A DNA stretch of 64,000 nucleotides from the NCBI RefSeq assembly GCF_002846395.1, contig NZ_PJMU01000003.1, forward strand, positions 930,001-994,000, written 5' to 3'. Numbering within the stretch: position 1 is the first letter of the stretch; the number at the start of each line of letters is the position of its first letter. The notes under the pieces are model-generated. The model ran no database searches, was not told the origin of the DNA, and worked only from the letters and a program-made list of their open reading frames with translations. This stretch comes from Pontibacter ramchanderi. Its GTDB lineage: Bacteria > Bacteroidota > Bacteroidia > Cytophagales > Hymenobacteraceae. Position numbers and translations under genes: made by a program. Shown piece after piece: positions 10,694 to 19,627 of this stretch.

Positions 10694-11322
10694 CCCTGGC
10701 TTCTGTCCTGTTGCCTGAGCAGGCGGATAACCTCTTCATCGCTTACCTGCTCAAACTCCTGGTAGAACTGCCCGACGGCCTGAAACATTGGGGGTACGAG
10801 CAGGCATACCACTTCGTCTACAATGCCTTCGATCTGCTTAATGGCAGCTTTGGGGGCGACAGGCACTGCTACAATTAGCCTGCGGGGTTGTTTGTGCCGG
10901 GCCATGTGTATGGTAGACAGCAACGTTTTGCCTGTGGCGATGCCGTCATCCACTATTATAACCACGCGGTCGTGCAGGTCTACTGGCTGGCGGCTACCCA
11001 TAAACAACTGGTATTTTTGCCGCAGGCTCTGCTTTATCCGGTCCACTTCAGCTTGTATATACTCCTGCGAAACATCCGACCGTTTATCCACCTCCACATC
11101 CTCCAGACTCACGGCTCCTATCGCAAACTCCGGGTTGGCGGGATGGCCGATCTTTTTGGAGACGATCACATCCAGTGGCATTCCTAATCGCCTGGCAATG
11201 GGCGCCGCCACCGGAACGCCGCCCCGGGGTATGGCCAGCACCACTCCTTTCTGCCCCTTGTAGCGCTCAAGCCTGTCGGCCAGTAGCTCCGCAGCGATTT
11301 GTCTGTTCGGGATGTATTCCAT
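10690..11322 (-). CDS. Phosphoribosyltransferase (type I PRTase fold)
   Basis: This is a 210-residue cytosolic protein. The PRPP-binding motif of type I phosphoribosyltransferases is clear in VVIIVDDGIATGKTLL (about residues 120-135), and the N-terminal segment VVLAIPRGGVPVAAPIARRLGMPLDVIVSKKIG is typical of the stand-alone putative PRTase group. The nucleobase acceptor, if any, is not known. Proteins of this group are frequently fused to, or encoded next to, a dienelactone-hydrolase-like domain, and such a gene lies 206 bp upstream on the same strand. The stop codon shares bases with that of the convergent GDSL gene (CTAA). The fold is secure, the reaction is not. Confidence 0.87.
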   Translation of the reverse strand: MEYIPNRQIAAELLADRLERYKGQKGVVLAIPRGGVPVAAPIARRLGMPLDVIVSKKIGHPANPEFAIGAVSLEDVEVDKRSDVSQEYIQAEVDRIKQSLRQKYQLFMGSRQPVDLHDRVVIIVDDGIATGKTLLSTIHMARHKQPRRLIVAVPVAPKAAIKQIEGIVDEVVCLLVPPMFQAVGQFYQEFEQVSDEEVIRLLRQQDRSQG

Positions 11323-11459
11323 AGGTATATATTTATTGAGTGATGGAGTGGGTAAGTGAAGGAATGAATTTCTAGCAAAATGATTTTGCCTTGGTAAGAG
11401 GAATGTTAGTGCGAGGTTGGGGAATTATGTTTCTATTAGACCAATCTTCACGTCAATGG

Positions 11460-11535
11460 TTAAAAGCTTAATCACCCATTCACTAAATCACCCATTCACT
11501 AAATCACTAAATCACTCATTCACTCAATCACCAAC
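11460..11535. repeat. Degenerate tandem array of CACTCATTCACTAAAT-like words
   Basis: Short words such as CATTCACTAAATCAC recur with small changes across this part of the 205-bp space between the PRTase and hydrolase genes. The same word family recurs at 13041-13165 (opposite orientation) and 13257-13287 (this orientation). Confidence 0.7.
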
Positions 11536-12208
11536 TCTCCCTCAACGGGTGCTGTTTGCCGGGTTCCAGGTACTTCCGAAACCAGTCTGTTGCGAGTTGC
11601 GCGGCCATTTCAAGTGCGCCGGGCTCTTCAAATAGGTGCGTGGCGTCAGGTACTATCTCCAGATCCTTCAGGCATTGCAGCCGGTCTTGCGCCCACCTGT
11701 TCAGGTCGAGCACTTCTTCATCCAGGCCGCCAACGATCAGCAACGTCGGGCTTTGCACGTCGGGCAGCACCCCGGCGGCCAGGTCCGGCCGGCCGCCACG
11801 GCTCACCACTGCATAAATGATTTCGTTACCCAACGCAGCTGCAGCACTAAGCGCCGAGGCAGCGCCGGTACTTGCCCCAAACAAACCGATGAGTAAGTTT
11901 TTGGTATAGTCGTTTTGCTGGGCCCAGGTCACGGCATCGATCAGGCGTTTGGTGAGCAAGGCAATGTCAAAGCGGTTTTCCTGCCGTTGGTCTTCCTCTT
12001 CGGTGAGCAGATCAAAAAGCAGCGTGGCAAAACGGGAGCGCTGCAGGTGCTCGGCTACAAAACGGTTACGCGAACTAAGGCGGCTGCTCCCGCTACCATG
12101 CGAAAAAATAACTAGTCCCTTTGCCGCTTCCGGCACAGCCAGATCGGCCGTTAGCTGGACGTTTCCCGCTCTCAGCGCAAGACTGTCCTTGAATATGAAA
12201 TTTGTCAT
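11528..12208 (-). CDS. Dienelactone-hydrolase-like alpha/beta hydrolase
   Basis: This 226-residue alpha/beta hydrolase has an early oxyanion segment VIFSHGSGSSRLSSRN (about residues 32-47). The nucleophile elbow GASTGAASAL carries Ser near residue 113. The Asp-bearing strand is TLLIVGGLDEEVLDLN, and a His lies in PDATHLFEEPGAL near the end, completing the triad. There is no signal peptide, so it is cytosolic. The gene is co-directional with the phosphoribosyltransferase gene and precedes it. In many bacteria these two modules form one polypeptide, so a shared but unknown pathway is likely. A -7 promoter element lies 30 bp upstream. Confidence 0.82.
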   Translation of the reverse strand: MTNFIFKDSLALRAGNVQLTADLAVPEAAKGLVIFSHGSGSSRLSSRNRFVAEHLQRSRFATLLFDLLTEEEDQRQENRFDIALLTKRLIDAVTWAQQNDYTKNLLIGLFGASTGAASALSAAAALGNEIIYAVVSRGGRPDLAAGVLPDVQSPTLLIVGGLDEEVLDLNRWAQDRLQCLKDLEIVPDATHLFEEPGALEMAAQLATDWFRKYLEPGKQHPLRESW

Positions 12209-12237
12209 TCAGTTTGTTTTCGTTGATGAAGCGCTTA

Positions 12238-12245
12238 CAAACTTA
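12238..12245 (-). promoter_or_regulatory. Bacteroidota -7 promoter element (TAAGTTTG) for the hydrolase gene
   Basis: On the minus strand TAAGTTTG matches TAnnTTTG. A start site about 7 nt downstream would give a leader near 23 nt. No clear -33 TTTG is visible. Confidence 0.5.
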
Positions 12246-12356
12246 ATTTACGTCTTGGAATAGTAATAGTTGAAACCTGCTGCGTATAACAGCTTCCCTA
12301 GGTATAGGCCCATGCAGCAGAAACGACGTATAGAAGCTATACCTAAATCCAAACAC

Positions 12357-13043
12357 ATGTGCAGCAAAATGTTGACTTTGCTATACCTGACGTTACTGAC
12401 AGGTATAGCGTCCTGCGGATCCGGGGATAGGGAGAACAGCATGGCAGACGAGCAGGCCAGGGAGCACCAGCGCCTGGAAGAAGTGCAGGAAGAGCATCTC
12501 CGCAGGGATCGTGCTCCTGCCCAGGATTCCCTTTCTTTTGAGCAGGCTTTCTCCCATTTCATGACAGCCCTGCAAACAGCCGATACCAGCGCGGTCAACC
12601 AGTTCATCCACCCGGATCTTGGGCTTTGGGTTGTTGAACAGCCCGGTGCCCTACCCAAGATGACGCACGTGACAGATATCCGAAAGTTCCGGCGTGAGTT
12701 CCAGGGAAGGTCTTTTTTCACTATCCGGGACGAGGTAAAGGCATGTGATTTGCGGGAAGAGGCATGGCCTTCATTTGATTGCGGCAACATGGACTATGAC
12801 AGAGGCCAGTCAGGCTACAGCAAGGACGGATGCTTCGTTGCAGGCCCTGCTAAGTTTCAGAAGAGCGGCTACTGGGACTATGCCAGCCTTTCCGAGACGG
12901 AGATCAGACAAGTAAAAGACACCTTGCCATTGCTTCAGCGATCTGTACTACACACGGCTACTTCTTTTGAATTCCACTTCGGCCAGATCGATGGTCAGTG
13001 GCGCCTGCTGTTCGCAAAACTGATCTACCCCTGCAGCGCTTGA
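12357..13043 (+). CDS. Hypothetical lipoprotein
   Basis: This is a 228-residue protein that I do not assign to a named family. The start is placed at 12357 because it is followed directly by a lipoprotein signal (LTLLYLTLLTGIASC, lipobox Cys near residue 20); 12369 is an alternative, and the frame is open back to 12270. The mature part begins with a very charged, probably helical linker (REHQRLEEVQEEHLRRDR) and continues into a globular domain with LQTADTSAVNQFIHPDLGLWVVEQPG, a layout reminiscent of NTF2-like or DUF-type periplasmic domains. The last residues (GQWRLLFAKLIYPCSA) look like the closing strands of such a domain. Two copies of the AGGTATA motif face each other inside the signal-peptide codons. 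Confidence 0.72.
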   Translation: MCSKMLTLLYLTLLTGIASCGSGDRENSMADEQAREHQRLEEVQEEHLRRDRAPAQDSLSFEQAFSHFMTALQTADTSAVNQFIHPDLGLWVVEQPGALPKMTHVTDIRKFRREFQGRSFFTIRDEVKACDLREEAWPSFDCGNMDYDRGQSGYSKDGCFVAGPAKFQKSGYWDYASLSETEIRQVKDTLPLLQRSVLHTATSFEFHFGQIDGQWRLLFAKLIYPCSA

Positions 13044-13287
13044 GTTATTTTCAATTGAGTGGTTGAGTGAGTTAACGATTGAGTGGGTTTTGAACGAGTG
13101 AATGATTGGGTTTGATTAAGTGGATGGACGAGAGGATTTTGAATGAGTGAGTAAGCGAATGCAGGGAAGGAACATTGTCAATATCGTTCAAGGAGACAGT
13201 AGAAACAGATCCATAAATCGAACAGCCCGTCCCCACGAACGTATCCTCAATAAAAAATCACTCATTCACTCAACCACTCAATCAAAA
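13041..13287. repeat. Oppositely oriented low-complexity arrays upstream of nfi
   Basis: From 13041 to about 13165 words such as GAGTGAGTGAATGATTGGG recur. From 13257 to 13287 the complementary words CACTCATTCACTCAACC appear right up to the nfi start. The two blocks could pair in a transcript. This 244-bp space has no gene. Confidence 0.65.
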
Positions 13288-13974
13288 ATGCCCTACTACC
13301 GTCGCTTCGACCAGCCTGCTCCCGACCCTGCCCTGCTTGCCAGTCTCACGGCCCAGCAACAGGAAATGCAGGAGCGCGTCGTTATTCAGAAACCTGACTT
13401 TGACCTGAAGCTGATTGCGGGCTGCGACTCTTCTTTTGTAGGGGAGGATCATATTCTGTCAGTTTTCGTGCTGCTGTCTTATCCTGACTTAGAGGTACTG
13501 GAAAAGGTATGGCATTATGGGGAGGTGGAACTGCCATACGTTCCCGGCTTTCTTTCTTTTAGAGAAGCGCCCAACCTGCTCAAAGCCTACGAAAAGCTGC
13601 AGCAAAAGCCCGACCTGATCATGGTCGACGGCCACGGCATCTCCCACCCCCGCCGCTTAGGTATAGCCACGCATCTGGGGCTGCAACTGAGCAAACCAAC
13701 CATGGGCGTAGCCAAGAAAGTACTCGTGGGCAGGTATAAGGAACCGGATGTAGTGATAGGCTCTGTATCACCGCTGGAACACAAGGGCGAGCTGATCGGG
13801 AACGTGCTGCGCACCAAAGACAACGTAAAGCCTGTATTCGTTTCGCCGGGCCACCTGATGGACCTGGAATCGGCGACGAAGGTAGCGATGGCCTGCACGA
13901 CAAAGTATAAATTACCGGAGCCGACAAGGCTGGCGGACCACTATGCGGCGGTGTTTAAGAGTGAGGTAAAATAA
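13288..13974 (+). CDS. nfi: Endonuclease V (deoxyinosine 3' endonuclease)
   Basis: This 228-residue DNA-repair nuclease cuts the second phosphodiester bond 3' to deoxyinosine, the product of adenine deamination. Family signatures are intact: IAGCDSSF near residues 43-50 with a catalytic Asp, the strictly conserved YVPGFLSFREAP near 87-98 with the metal-binding Glu, and VDGHGISHPRRLGIATHLG near 112-130 with the second Asp. The start is set at 13288 because residues before MPYYRRFDQPAP in the open frame come from a low-complexity intergenic repeat and are not protein-like; the resulting length matches the 223-residue E. coli enzyme. It is a single gene between two unrelated secreted-protein genes. 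Confidence 0.95.
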   Translation: MPYYRRFDQPAPDPALLASLTAQQQEMQERVVIQKPDFDLKLIAGCDSSFVGEDHILSVFVLLSYPDLEVLEKVWHYGEVELPYVPGFLSFREAPNLLKAYEKLQQKPDLIMVDGHGISHPRRLGIATHLGLQLSKPTMGVAKKVLVGRYKEPDVVIGSVSPLEHKGELIGNVLRTKDNVKPVFVSPGHLMDLESATKVAMACTTKYKLPEPTRLADHYAAVFKSEVK

Positions 13975-14009
13975 AACCACGGAGTATTTCACTATCAGCA
14001 GGATAAGGC

Positions 14010-14017
14010 TAGCTTTG
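14010..14017 (+). promoter_or_regulatory. -7 promoter element (TAGCTTTG)
   Basis: TAGCTTTG matches TAnnTTTG and lies 23 bp before the start codon of the secreted protein at 14041. Confidence 0.5.
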
Positions 14018-14040
14018 CAGCTCATATTTCATCCTACTAC

Positions 14041-15021
14041 ATGAAACACTTATACCTCTTTACCACACTTTTCTTCACCTTCATTTCGTGCCAGCTGTTT
14101 GCGCAGTCCGACTCTACCGTTTCGTTTGTGGCGTACTGGCACAAAGGCGAGACACAGAAGTACAAGGTGATCAAGAAAAAGCTGACACACCGCAACGGCA
14201 AGGAAACCCAGAACGAAGTGAGCTCATACCTGACAAGCTTCACCGTGCTGGACTCTACGGCCACCTCTTATCTGGTGGAGTACAAATACGAGAACACACT
14301 TTTCAACAGTTCGCCGGAGCTAACGCAGCAAATGGTCTCGCTCGGCGACAAGTACCGCTACCTGACGGTGAAGTACAAGACGGATGAGTTTGGCGCATTC
14401 CAAGGGATAGAGAACTGGAAGGAAGTCGGCACCATGATGAATGACATTTTTGCCCTCGTCATCAAAAACACCGAGAACTCCAAAAAGCTTGACCTCGAAA
14501 AAGCCCTGAAACCCATTAAAGAGATGTACGCCTCGAAAGAAGGTATAGAACGCCTTGTATTCAAGGAGCTTCAGAGCTTCCATAGTCCGTATGGAGGTGC
14601 CTTTAGCCTGGCAGACACCATCCGTTACGAAGATTTGCTGCCTAACCTGGTAGGAGGCGACCCGATCAAAGCGAACGCCTCACTTTACTTTAACCCGATC
14701 GATTATGAGACCGGGACCTGCACCTTCATTAACGAACTCAACCCCGACCCTGAAGATATACGCAAGATGATCACCGATATGACCAGCAAGATTATGTCGG
14801 CCACAAACTTCGGGAGCGCCGCCGAGAAAAAGCAAAAGATGGCAGAGATGCGAAAGGCTTTTGCCGACATGAAAATGGACATCAAGGACTACAGCACCTA
14901 TACCTACGACCTCGAAAGCACCTGGCCCACTTTGGTAACCACCAAGCGGACAACTGTAATGGAGCTGCCCGGCGACTCAGGAAATGTTACCGAGGAGACT
15001 ATTATTGAACGAGTGTATTAA
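14041..15021 (+). CDS. Hypothetical secreted protein
   Basis: This is a 326-residue protein with a signal peptide (LYLFTTLFFTFISCQLFAQS, cleavage near residue 22), hence periplasmic or exported. I do not recognise a named domain. The mature part looks like a mainly beta protein: alternating short strands (YKVIKKKLTHRNGKE, SYLVEYKYENT, YRYLTVKYKTDE), a helical insert (TENSKKLDLEKALKPIKEMYASKEG), then a second beta region ending in TTVMELPGDSGNVTEETIIERVY. A Met/Lys-rich helix lies near residues 262-280. It has its own -7 promoter element and a terminator, so it is monocistronic. Confidence 0.75.
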   Translation: MKHLYLFTTLFFTFISCQLFAQSDSTVSFVAYWHKGETQKYKVIKKKLTHRNGKETQNEVSSYLTSFTVLDSTATSYLVEYKYENTLFNSSPELTQQMVSLGDKYRYLTVKYKTDEFGAFQGIENWKEVGTMMNDIFALVIKNTENSKKLDLEKALKPIKEMYASKEGIERLVFKELQSFHSPYGGAFSLADTIRYEDLLPNLVGGDPIKANASLYFNPIDYETGTCTFINELNPDPEDIRKMITDMTSKIMSATNFGSAAEKKQKMAEMRKAFADMKMDIKDYSTYTYDLESTWPTLVTTKRTTVMELPGDSGNVTEETIIERVY

Positions 15022-15032
15022 AACCAGCCTTC

Positions 15033-15058
15033 AAGCCTCACCCCAAGTGAGGCTTTTG
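15033..15058 (+). terminator. Rho-independent terminator after the secreted-protein gene
   Basis: A perfect 9-bp stem AAGCCTCAC / GTGAGGCTT with a 5-nt loop is followed by a short T-run interrupted by GC. Confidence 0.65.
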
Positions 15059-15202
15059 CTTTGCTGTCAATTTGGCTGCTAAATTGAATTTCAGCAAAAT
15101 AATGTCTGCCATAATTTCAGTAAAATCATCTTTAAGTCCCATTGGTGTATCCTTTGCTGTACTGCTCGTAGTACTTAAACTAAGGGGAAAACACATAGGG
15201 AT

Positions 15203-17818
15203 ATGAATTTTAATAACTATACCATCAAAGCCCAGGAGGCCATCCAAAAGGCCACCGAGATAGCCGGTGGCTTCCAGCAGCAGGCTATCGAGACCGGGCA
15301 TATTTTAAAAGCGATTCTGGAGACGGACGAGAACGTCACCAGCTTTTTACTGAAGAAACTCAACATCAACGGCAACATCCTGCACACCAAGCTGGATGAG
15401 GTGGTCGCGGCTTATCCGAAGGTGAGCGGTGGCAGTCCCTACCTGGCAAATGATGCAGCAGCAGCTCTGCAGAAAGCCACATCATACCTGAAGGAGTTTG
15501 GCGATGAATATGTGGCCATTGAGCACATGCTCCTGGGCCTGCTGGCGGACCGCGACAAGGTGGCCGGCATCATGAAGGATGTGGGCTTCAATGAAAAAGA
15601 CCTCAAAAAAGCCATTAAGGAACTGCGCGGCGGTACCAAGGTAACTGACCAGAACGCCGAGGCGAAGTATAACTCGCTCAAGCGCTATGCCCGCGATCTG
15701 AACGAAATGGCCCGCAACGGTAAGATCGACCCGGTAATCGGCCGCGACGAAGAGATTCGCCGCGTGCTGCAGATCCTGAGCCGCCGTACCAAGAACAACC
15801 CGGTCCTGCTGGGTGAGCCCGGTGTGGGTAAGACCGCGATCGTGGAAGGACTGGCGCAGCGCATCGTGAGTGGCGACGTGCCCGAGAACCTGAAGAACAA
15901 GACGCTGATGAGCCTCGACATGGGTCTGCTGGTGGCAGGCGCCAAGTATAAAGGTGAGTTCGAAGAGCGCCTGAAAGCGGTGATCAAAGAAGTGGTGGAT
16001 GCTGAGGGCGAGATCGTGCTCTTCATCGACGAGATCCATACCCTGATCGGTGCTGGTGCGGGTGGTGAGAGCGCCATGGACGCGGCCAACCTGCTCAAGC
16101 CAGCCCTGGCCCGTGGCGAACTGCATGCCATCGGTGCAACTACCTTGAAGGAGTATCAGAAGTACATAGAGAAAGATAAAGCTCTGGAGCGTCGTTTCCA
16201 GGCCGTTATGGTGGACGAGCCAAGCGTGCAGGACGCCATTTCTATCCTGCGCGGTATCAAAGACAAGTACGAGGTGCACCATGGGGTACGCATCAAGGAC
16301 GACGCCATCATCTCTGCTGTGGAGTTATCGAGCCGCTACATCTCCGACCGTTTCCTGCCAGACAAGGCCATTGACCTGATGGACGAGGCGGCGGCGAAAC
16401 TGCGCATCGAGATCGACTCGCTGCCGGTGGAGCTGGACGAGATTCAGCGCCGCATCATGCAGCTGGAGATTGAGCGGGAGGCGATCCGCCGTGAGAACGA
16501 CAAAGACAAAGAAGCGGTGCTTTCGAAAGAGATCGCTGACCTGAGTGGCAAGCGCGATGACCTGAAAGCCAAGTGGCAGAACGAAAAGCAGATCATCGAG
16601 GGCATCCAGAAAGAGAAAGAGAACATCGAAAACTATAAACTGGAGGCTGAGCAGGCCGAACGCTCCGGCGACTATGGCCGTGTGGCTGAGCTGCGTTACG
16701 GCAAGATCCAGGAAGCTGAAAAGCACTTGGGTGAGCTGCAGGAGCAGGTACGCCAGATGCAGGGCGAGAACCCGATGCTGCAGGAGGAAGTTACTTCTGA
16801 AGACATCGCTGAAGTAGTGGCCAAGTGGACCGGTATACCTGTGAGCAAAATGTTGCAGAGCGACCGCGAGAAGTTGCTCAACCTGGAGCGCGAACTGGGC
16901 AGCAGAGTGGCAGGTCAGGAAGAGGCGATTGAGGCCATTTCTGATGCCGTGCGCCGCAGCCGTGCCGGTATGCAGGACCCGAAGCGCCCGATCGGTTCGT
17001 TCATCTTCCTGGGTACCACCGGTGTGGGTAAGACCGAGCTGGCCAAGGCGCTGGCTGATTACCTGTTCAACGACGAGAATGCGATGGTGCGTATTGACAT
17101 GAGTGAGTACCAGGAGCGCCACGCCGTGAGCCGCATGATTGGTGCGCCTCCGGGATACGTGGGTTACGATGAAGGTGGTCAGCTGACCGAGGCCGTGCGC
17201 CGCAAACCCTACTCGGTGGTACTGCTCGACGAAATCGAGAAAGCGCACCCGGATGTGTTCAACATCCTGCTGCAGGTATTGGACGATGGTCGATTGACGG
17301 ACAGCAAGGGCCGTGTGGTGAACTTCAAGAACACGATCATCATCATGACTTCGAACATCGGTTCACACATCATCCAGAGCAATTTTGAGCAGATGGACGA
17401 GTTCAACCACGACGAGGTGATTGAGCGCACCAAGGACGAAGTATTCGAGTTACTGAAAAAGTCTGTGAGGCCGGAGTTCCTGAACCGTATCGACGAGCTG
17501 GTGATGTTCCGTCCGCTGAGCCGCGGCGATATCCGCAAGATCGTTTCTATCCAGTTCGGTCACATCCAGGATCGTCTGGACGAGGCAGGTATACGCCTGA
17601 TCGCGACCGACGAGGTGCTGGACTACCTGGGCGAGCAGGGCTACGATCCGCAATTCGGTGCCCGTCCGCTGAAGCGTGTGCTGCAGCGCCAGGTGCTTAA
17701 CGAGCTATCGAAGGAGATATTGGCTGGTACCATAAATAAAGATTCTGTCGTAGAGGCGGTACTAGACCACGGAAAGATTCGTTTCAATAACGTGGACATC
17801 CAGTTGCCCACAGAATAG
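15203..17818 (+). CDS. clpB: ATP-dependent chaperone ClpB
   Basis: This 871-residue cytosolic Hsp100 disaggregase works with DnaK to extract and refold aggregated protein. The domain order is complete: Clp N-domain (1-145); AAA1 with Walker [18 protein letters not shown] near 203-219 and Walker [12 protein letters not shown]; the long coiled-coil M-domain (about 405-535, rich in Glu/Lys), which distinguishes ClpB from ClpA/C; AAA2 with Walker [16 protein letters not shown] near 605-619 and sensor regions; and the small D2 domain with GARPLKR. No IGF/L loop for ClpP is expected. It is monocistronic with a strong terminator. I see no CIRCE-type inverted repeat in the 181-bp space upstream. Confidence 0.97.
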   Translation: MNFNNYTIKAQEAIQKATEIAGGFQQQAIETGHILKAILETDENVTSFLLKKLNINGNILHTKLDEVVAAYPKVSGGSPYLANDAAAALQKATSYLKEFGDEYVAIEHMLLGLLADRDKVAGIMKDVGFNEKDLKKAIKELRGGTKVTDQNAEAKYNSLKRYARDLNEMARNGKIDPVIGRDEEIRRVLQILSRRTKNNPVLLGEPGVGKTAIVEGLAQRIVSGDVPENLKNKTLMSLDMGLLVAGAKYKGEFEERLKAVIKEVVDAEGEIVLFIDEIHTLIGAGAGGESAMDAANLLKPALARGELHAIGATTLKEYQKYIEKDKALERRFQAVMVDEPSVQDAISILRGIKDKYEVHHGVRIKDDAIISAVELSSRYISDRFLPDKAIDLMDEAAAKLRIEIDSLPVELDEIQRRIMQLEIEREAIRRENDKDKEAVLSKEIADLSGKRDDLKAKWQNEKQIIEGIQKEKENIENYKLEAEQAERSGDYGRVAELRYGKIQEAEKHLGELQEQVRQMQGENPMLQEEVTSEDIAEVVAKWTGIPVSKMLQSDREKLLNLERELGSRVAGQEEAIEAISDAVRRSRAGMQDPKRPIGSFIFLGTTGVGKTELAKALADYLFNDENAMVRIDMSEYQERHAVSRMIGAPPGYVGYDEGGQLTEAVRRKPYSVVLLDEIEKAHPDVFNILLQVLDDGRLTDSKGRVVNFKNTIIIMTSNIGSHIIQSNFEQMDEFNHDEVIERTKDEVFELLKKSVRPEFLNRIDELVMFRPLSRGDIRKIVSIQFGHIQDRLDEAGIRLIATDEVLDYLGEQGYDPQFGARPLKRVLQRQVLNELSKEILAGTINKDSVVEAVLDHGKIRFNNVDIQLPTE

Positions 17819-17858
17819 TGAATTGATTGTGTAATTAAAGTTTAGAGTTTAGTTGAGC

Positions 17859-17896
17859 AAAAGGCCTCTCCGTTTGGAGGGGCCTTTTTGTTTTTA
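17859..17896 (+). terminator. Rho-independent terminator of clpB
   Basis: A 13-bp stem with one G:U pair (AAAAGGCCTCTCC / GGAGGGGCCTTTT) and a 4-nt loop is followed by TGTTTTT. Confidence 0.85.
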
Positions 17897-17954
17897 TAAC
17901 TACCCGCAGCGGGATGCCGTACCCAAAGCACAACCATTCTCAAAACCTATACCT

Positions 17955-18389
17955 ATGGACGAATTCATGCAACTGGCAATTAACGAGGCGAAGAAGGGCC
18001 GCAGCGAAGGTGGTATACCTATTGGCTCCGTGCTCGTGAAAGACGGTAAGGTAGTGGCAACAGGGCACAACAAGCGGGTGCAGGAGAACAACCCGATTCT
18101 GCACGGCGAGATGGACTGCCTCAACAATGCCGGCCGCATTGGGAGCTATCGCAATACTGTGATCTACTCCACCCTGATGCCCTGCTACATGTGCGCCGGT
18201 ACCATTGTGCAGTTCAAGATTCCGAAAGTGATTGTGGGCGAGTCGAACACTTTTGACGGTGCACGGGAATTCATGGAGTCGCATGGCGTGGAGGTGGTGG
18301 ACCTGAACCTGCCGGAGTGCATCGAGATGATGGAGGATTTCATCAAAGAGAAGCCGGAGCTTTGGAACGAGGACATCATGGAATTGTAA
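17955..18389 (+). CDS. Cytosine deaminase, yeast Fcy1-like (CDA superfamily)
   Basis: This 144-residue zinc-dependent deaminase has the active-site motifs HGEMDC near residue 49 (His ligand and proton-shuttling Glu) and PCYMC near 75 (two Cys ligands). Along its whole length it resembles the yeast Fcy1 type more than TadA: EGGIPIGSVLVKDG, the LNNAGRIGSYRNT segment, VGESNTFDGAREFMESHGVEVV and the acidic end DFIKEKPELWNEDIMEL all have recognisable counterparts there. The likely reaction is cytosine to uracil plus ammonia (pyrimidine salvage). The start is placed at the ATG before DEFMQLAI, since upstream codons overlap the clpB terminator. It is distinct from tadA at 50026. Confidence 0.85.
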   Translation: MDEFMQLAINEAKKGRSEGGIPIGSVLVKDGKVVATGHNKRVQENNPILHGEMDCLNNAGRIGSYRNTVIYSTLMPCYMCAGTIVQFKIPKVIVGESNTFDGAREFMESHGVEVVDLNLPECIEMMEDFIKEKPELWNEDIMEL

Positions 18390-18714
18390 TAAATGCTTTA
18401 ATAACGTTTAACCTGCCATGTAAACCGAATCTTTTCCTACTCAATAAGCAGAATCGAAAAATTAATTTGATTGAACTTTCTTGTCTCTGCAAATCCCTAT
18501 TCAAGTTAAATAGGGGCTATTTGGCAAATTAATTACTACTGTCCTAGCAGATTATCTTAGAGTGGAGAAATCATAACTTAAAGTATTCAAAATATACAAG
18601 CATTTGATTCATGAATAAAATATAAATTATTCATACAATATTATAACATATGATTTTTAATAGCGTAGACTCCCTATATAATAAATTCTATCCATTGTTA
18701 TAAAAGTAGCAACA
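18390..18714. other. AT-rich gene-free stretch
   Basis: This 325-bp space is markedly AT-rich compared with its surroundings and contains neither the AGGTATA motif nor a clear terminator or -7 TAnnTTTG element. It forms the left part of an AT-rich segment that includes the following gene. Confidence 0.7.
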
Positions 18715-19605
18715 ATGCTTCAAATATTAAAAAAGGGAGTCCGCTCTACCATTTATGCTTTAAAAGGTGAATCCAAACCCCAACCCGGAGAATTCGCTAA
18801 GCGAATAAAAAAAAGACATAATATCTTTTGGAAATCTATTGATGCAGATCTTGTGCGAAACAGCAACATGCGCAAAGGTGATTCACTAGAGCAGTGGCAT
18901 AATGTTAAATACTGGCAGCGCAAACTAAGTAATAAGTACAATGCGCGTCTCTTTGCAGAAATGCATGGATGTAGAGTGCCTGATCTTTATTGGAAAGGTC
19001 GAAACTTAGATGATCTTGACTTTAATAAGCTCCCAAAGCAATATGTGATCAGGCCTACCATAGGACACTCTTGTAACATGGTTTTTCTGATGAACAACAC
19101 CTTTAACCTGATGGATAAGAACTTTTATTCTGAAGAGGAAATTAGAGAGCGACTTCATCAGGCATTATTAGAAAACCCCTTTCAAGAGTTTCTTTTCGAA
19201 GAATTCGTTAAAAGTGAAAATGGAGAGTATAAAATACCTGATGACTATAAGTTTTCCCTTTTCAATGGGGAATTAGCAGTTATTGATGTAATTAATCGCA
19301 CCAGTCCTAAAGCAGGCCTATCCGGTTGTTATGACGAGCACTGGAATAAAGTAGATACCCTCTCAGCCTACTACCATGAAGCCCCTTATCAAGCGCCTCC
19401 ACATTGCCTTGCAGAGATGATTGAGCATGCTAAAAAATTGAGTAAAGCCTATCAAATTTTTGTCAGAATCGACTTTTACGCAACTGATAAAGGAGCGGTG
19501 TTTGGAGAGTTTACCCCTACTCCTGGCAGGGGGGAGGGCTTCACCATCGATGCTGACAAGAAGCTTTTGGAGTGTTGGGATAAATTCTGTCCAGGAATGA
19601 TTTAG
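18715..19605 (+). CDS. TupA-like ATP-grasp protein
   Basis: This 296-residue protein resembles the TupA-like ATP-grasp group found in cell-surface polysaccharide or peptide-conjugate loci. The N-terminal part (RRxx-type basic helix, then NVKYWQRKLSNKYNARLFAEMHGCRVPDLYW) is followed by KQYVIRPTIGHSCNMVFLM, which fits a nucleotide-binding strand. The FEEFVKSENGEYKIPDDYKFSLFNGELAVIDVINR stretch and the terminal VRIDFYATDKGAVFGEFTPTPGRGEGF supply the acidic metal-binding residues typical of ATP-grasp ligases. The acceptor is unknown. Base composition is clearly AT-richer than every neighbour and the AGGTATA motif is absent, so I infer recent horizontal acquisition. No polysaccharide cluster surrounds it. 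Confidence 0.72.
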   Translation: MLQILKKGVRSTIYALKGESKPQPGEFAKRIKKRHNIFWKSIDADLVRNSNMRKGDSLEQWHNVKYWQRKLSNKYNARLFAEMHGCRVPDLYWKGRNLDDLDFNKLPKQYVIRPTIGHSCNMVFLMNNTFNLMDKNFYSEEEIRERLHQALLENPFQEFLFEEFVKSENGEYKIPDDYKFSLFNGELAVIDVINRTSPKAGLSGCYDEHWNKVDTLSAYYHEAPYQAPPHCLAEMIEHAKKLSKAYQIFVRIDFYATDKGAVFGEFTPTPGRGEGFTIDADKKLLECWDKFCPGMI

Positions 19606-19627
19606 CGGTACTCAGCTATAGGTATTG

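Noticed and set aside
13147..13287. N-terminal extension of endonuclease V
   Set aside because: The added 47 residues come from the low-complexity spacer; the family length and conserved start support 13288.
15022..15202. CIRCE-type heat-shock operator upstream of clpB
   Set aside because: The inverted repeat TTAGCACTC-N9-GAGTGCTAA is absent; a small TACTGCTCGTAGTA palindrome is too short to call.
15482..17248. Antisense open frames of 266 and 307 codons opposite clpB
   Set aside because: They mirror clpB codon bias and have no protein-like domain pattern.
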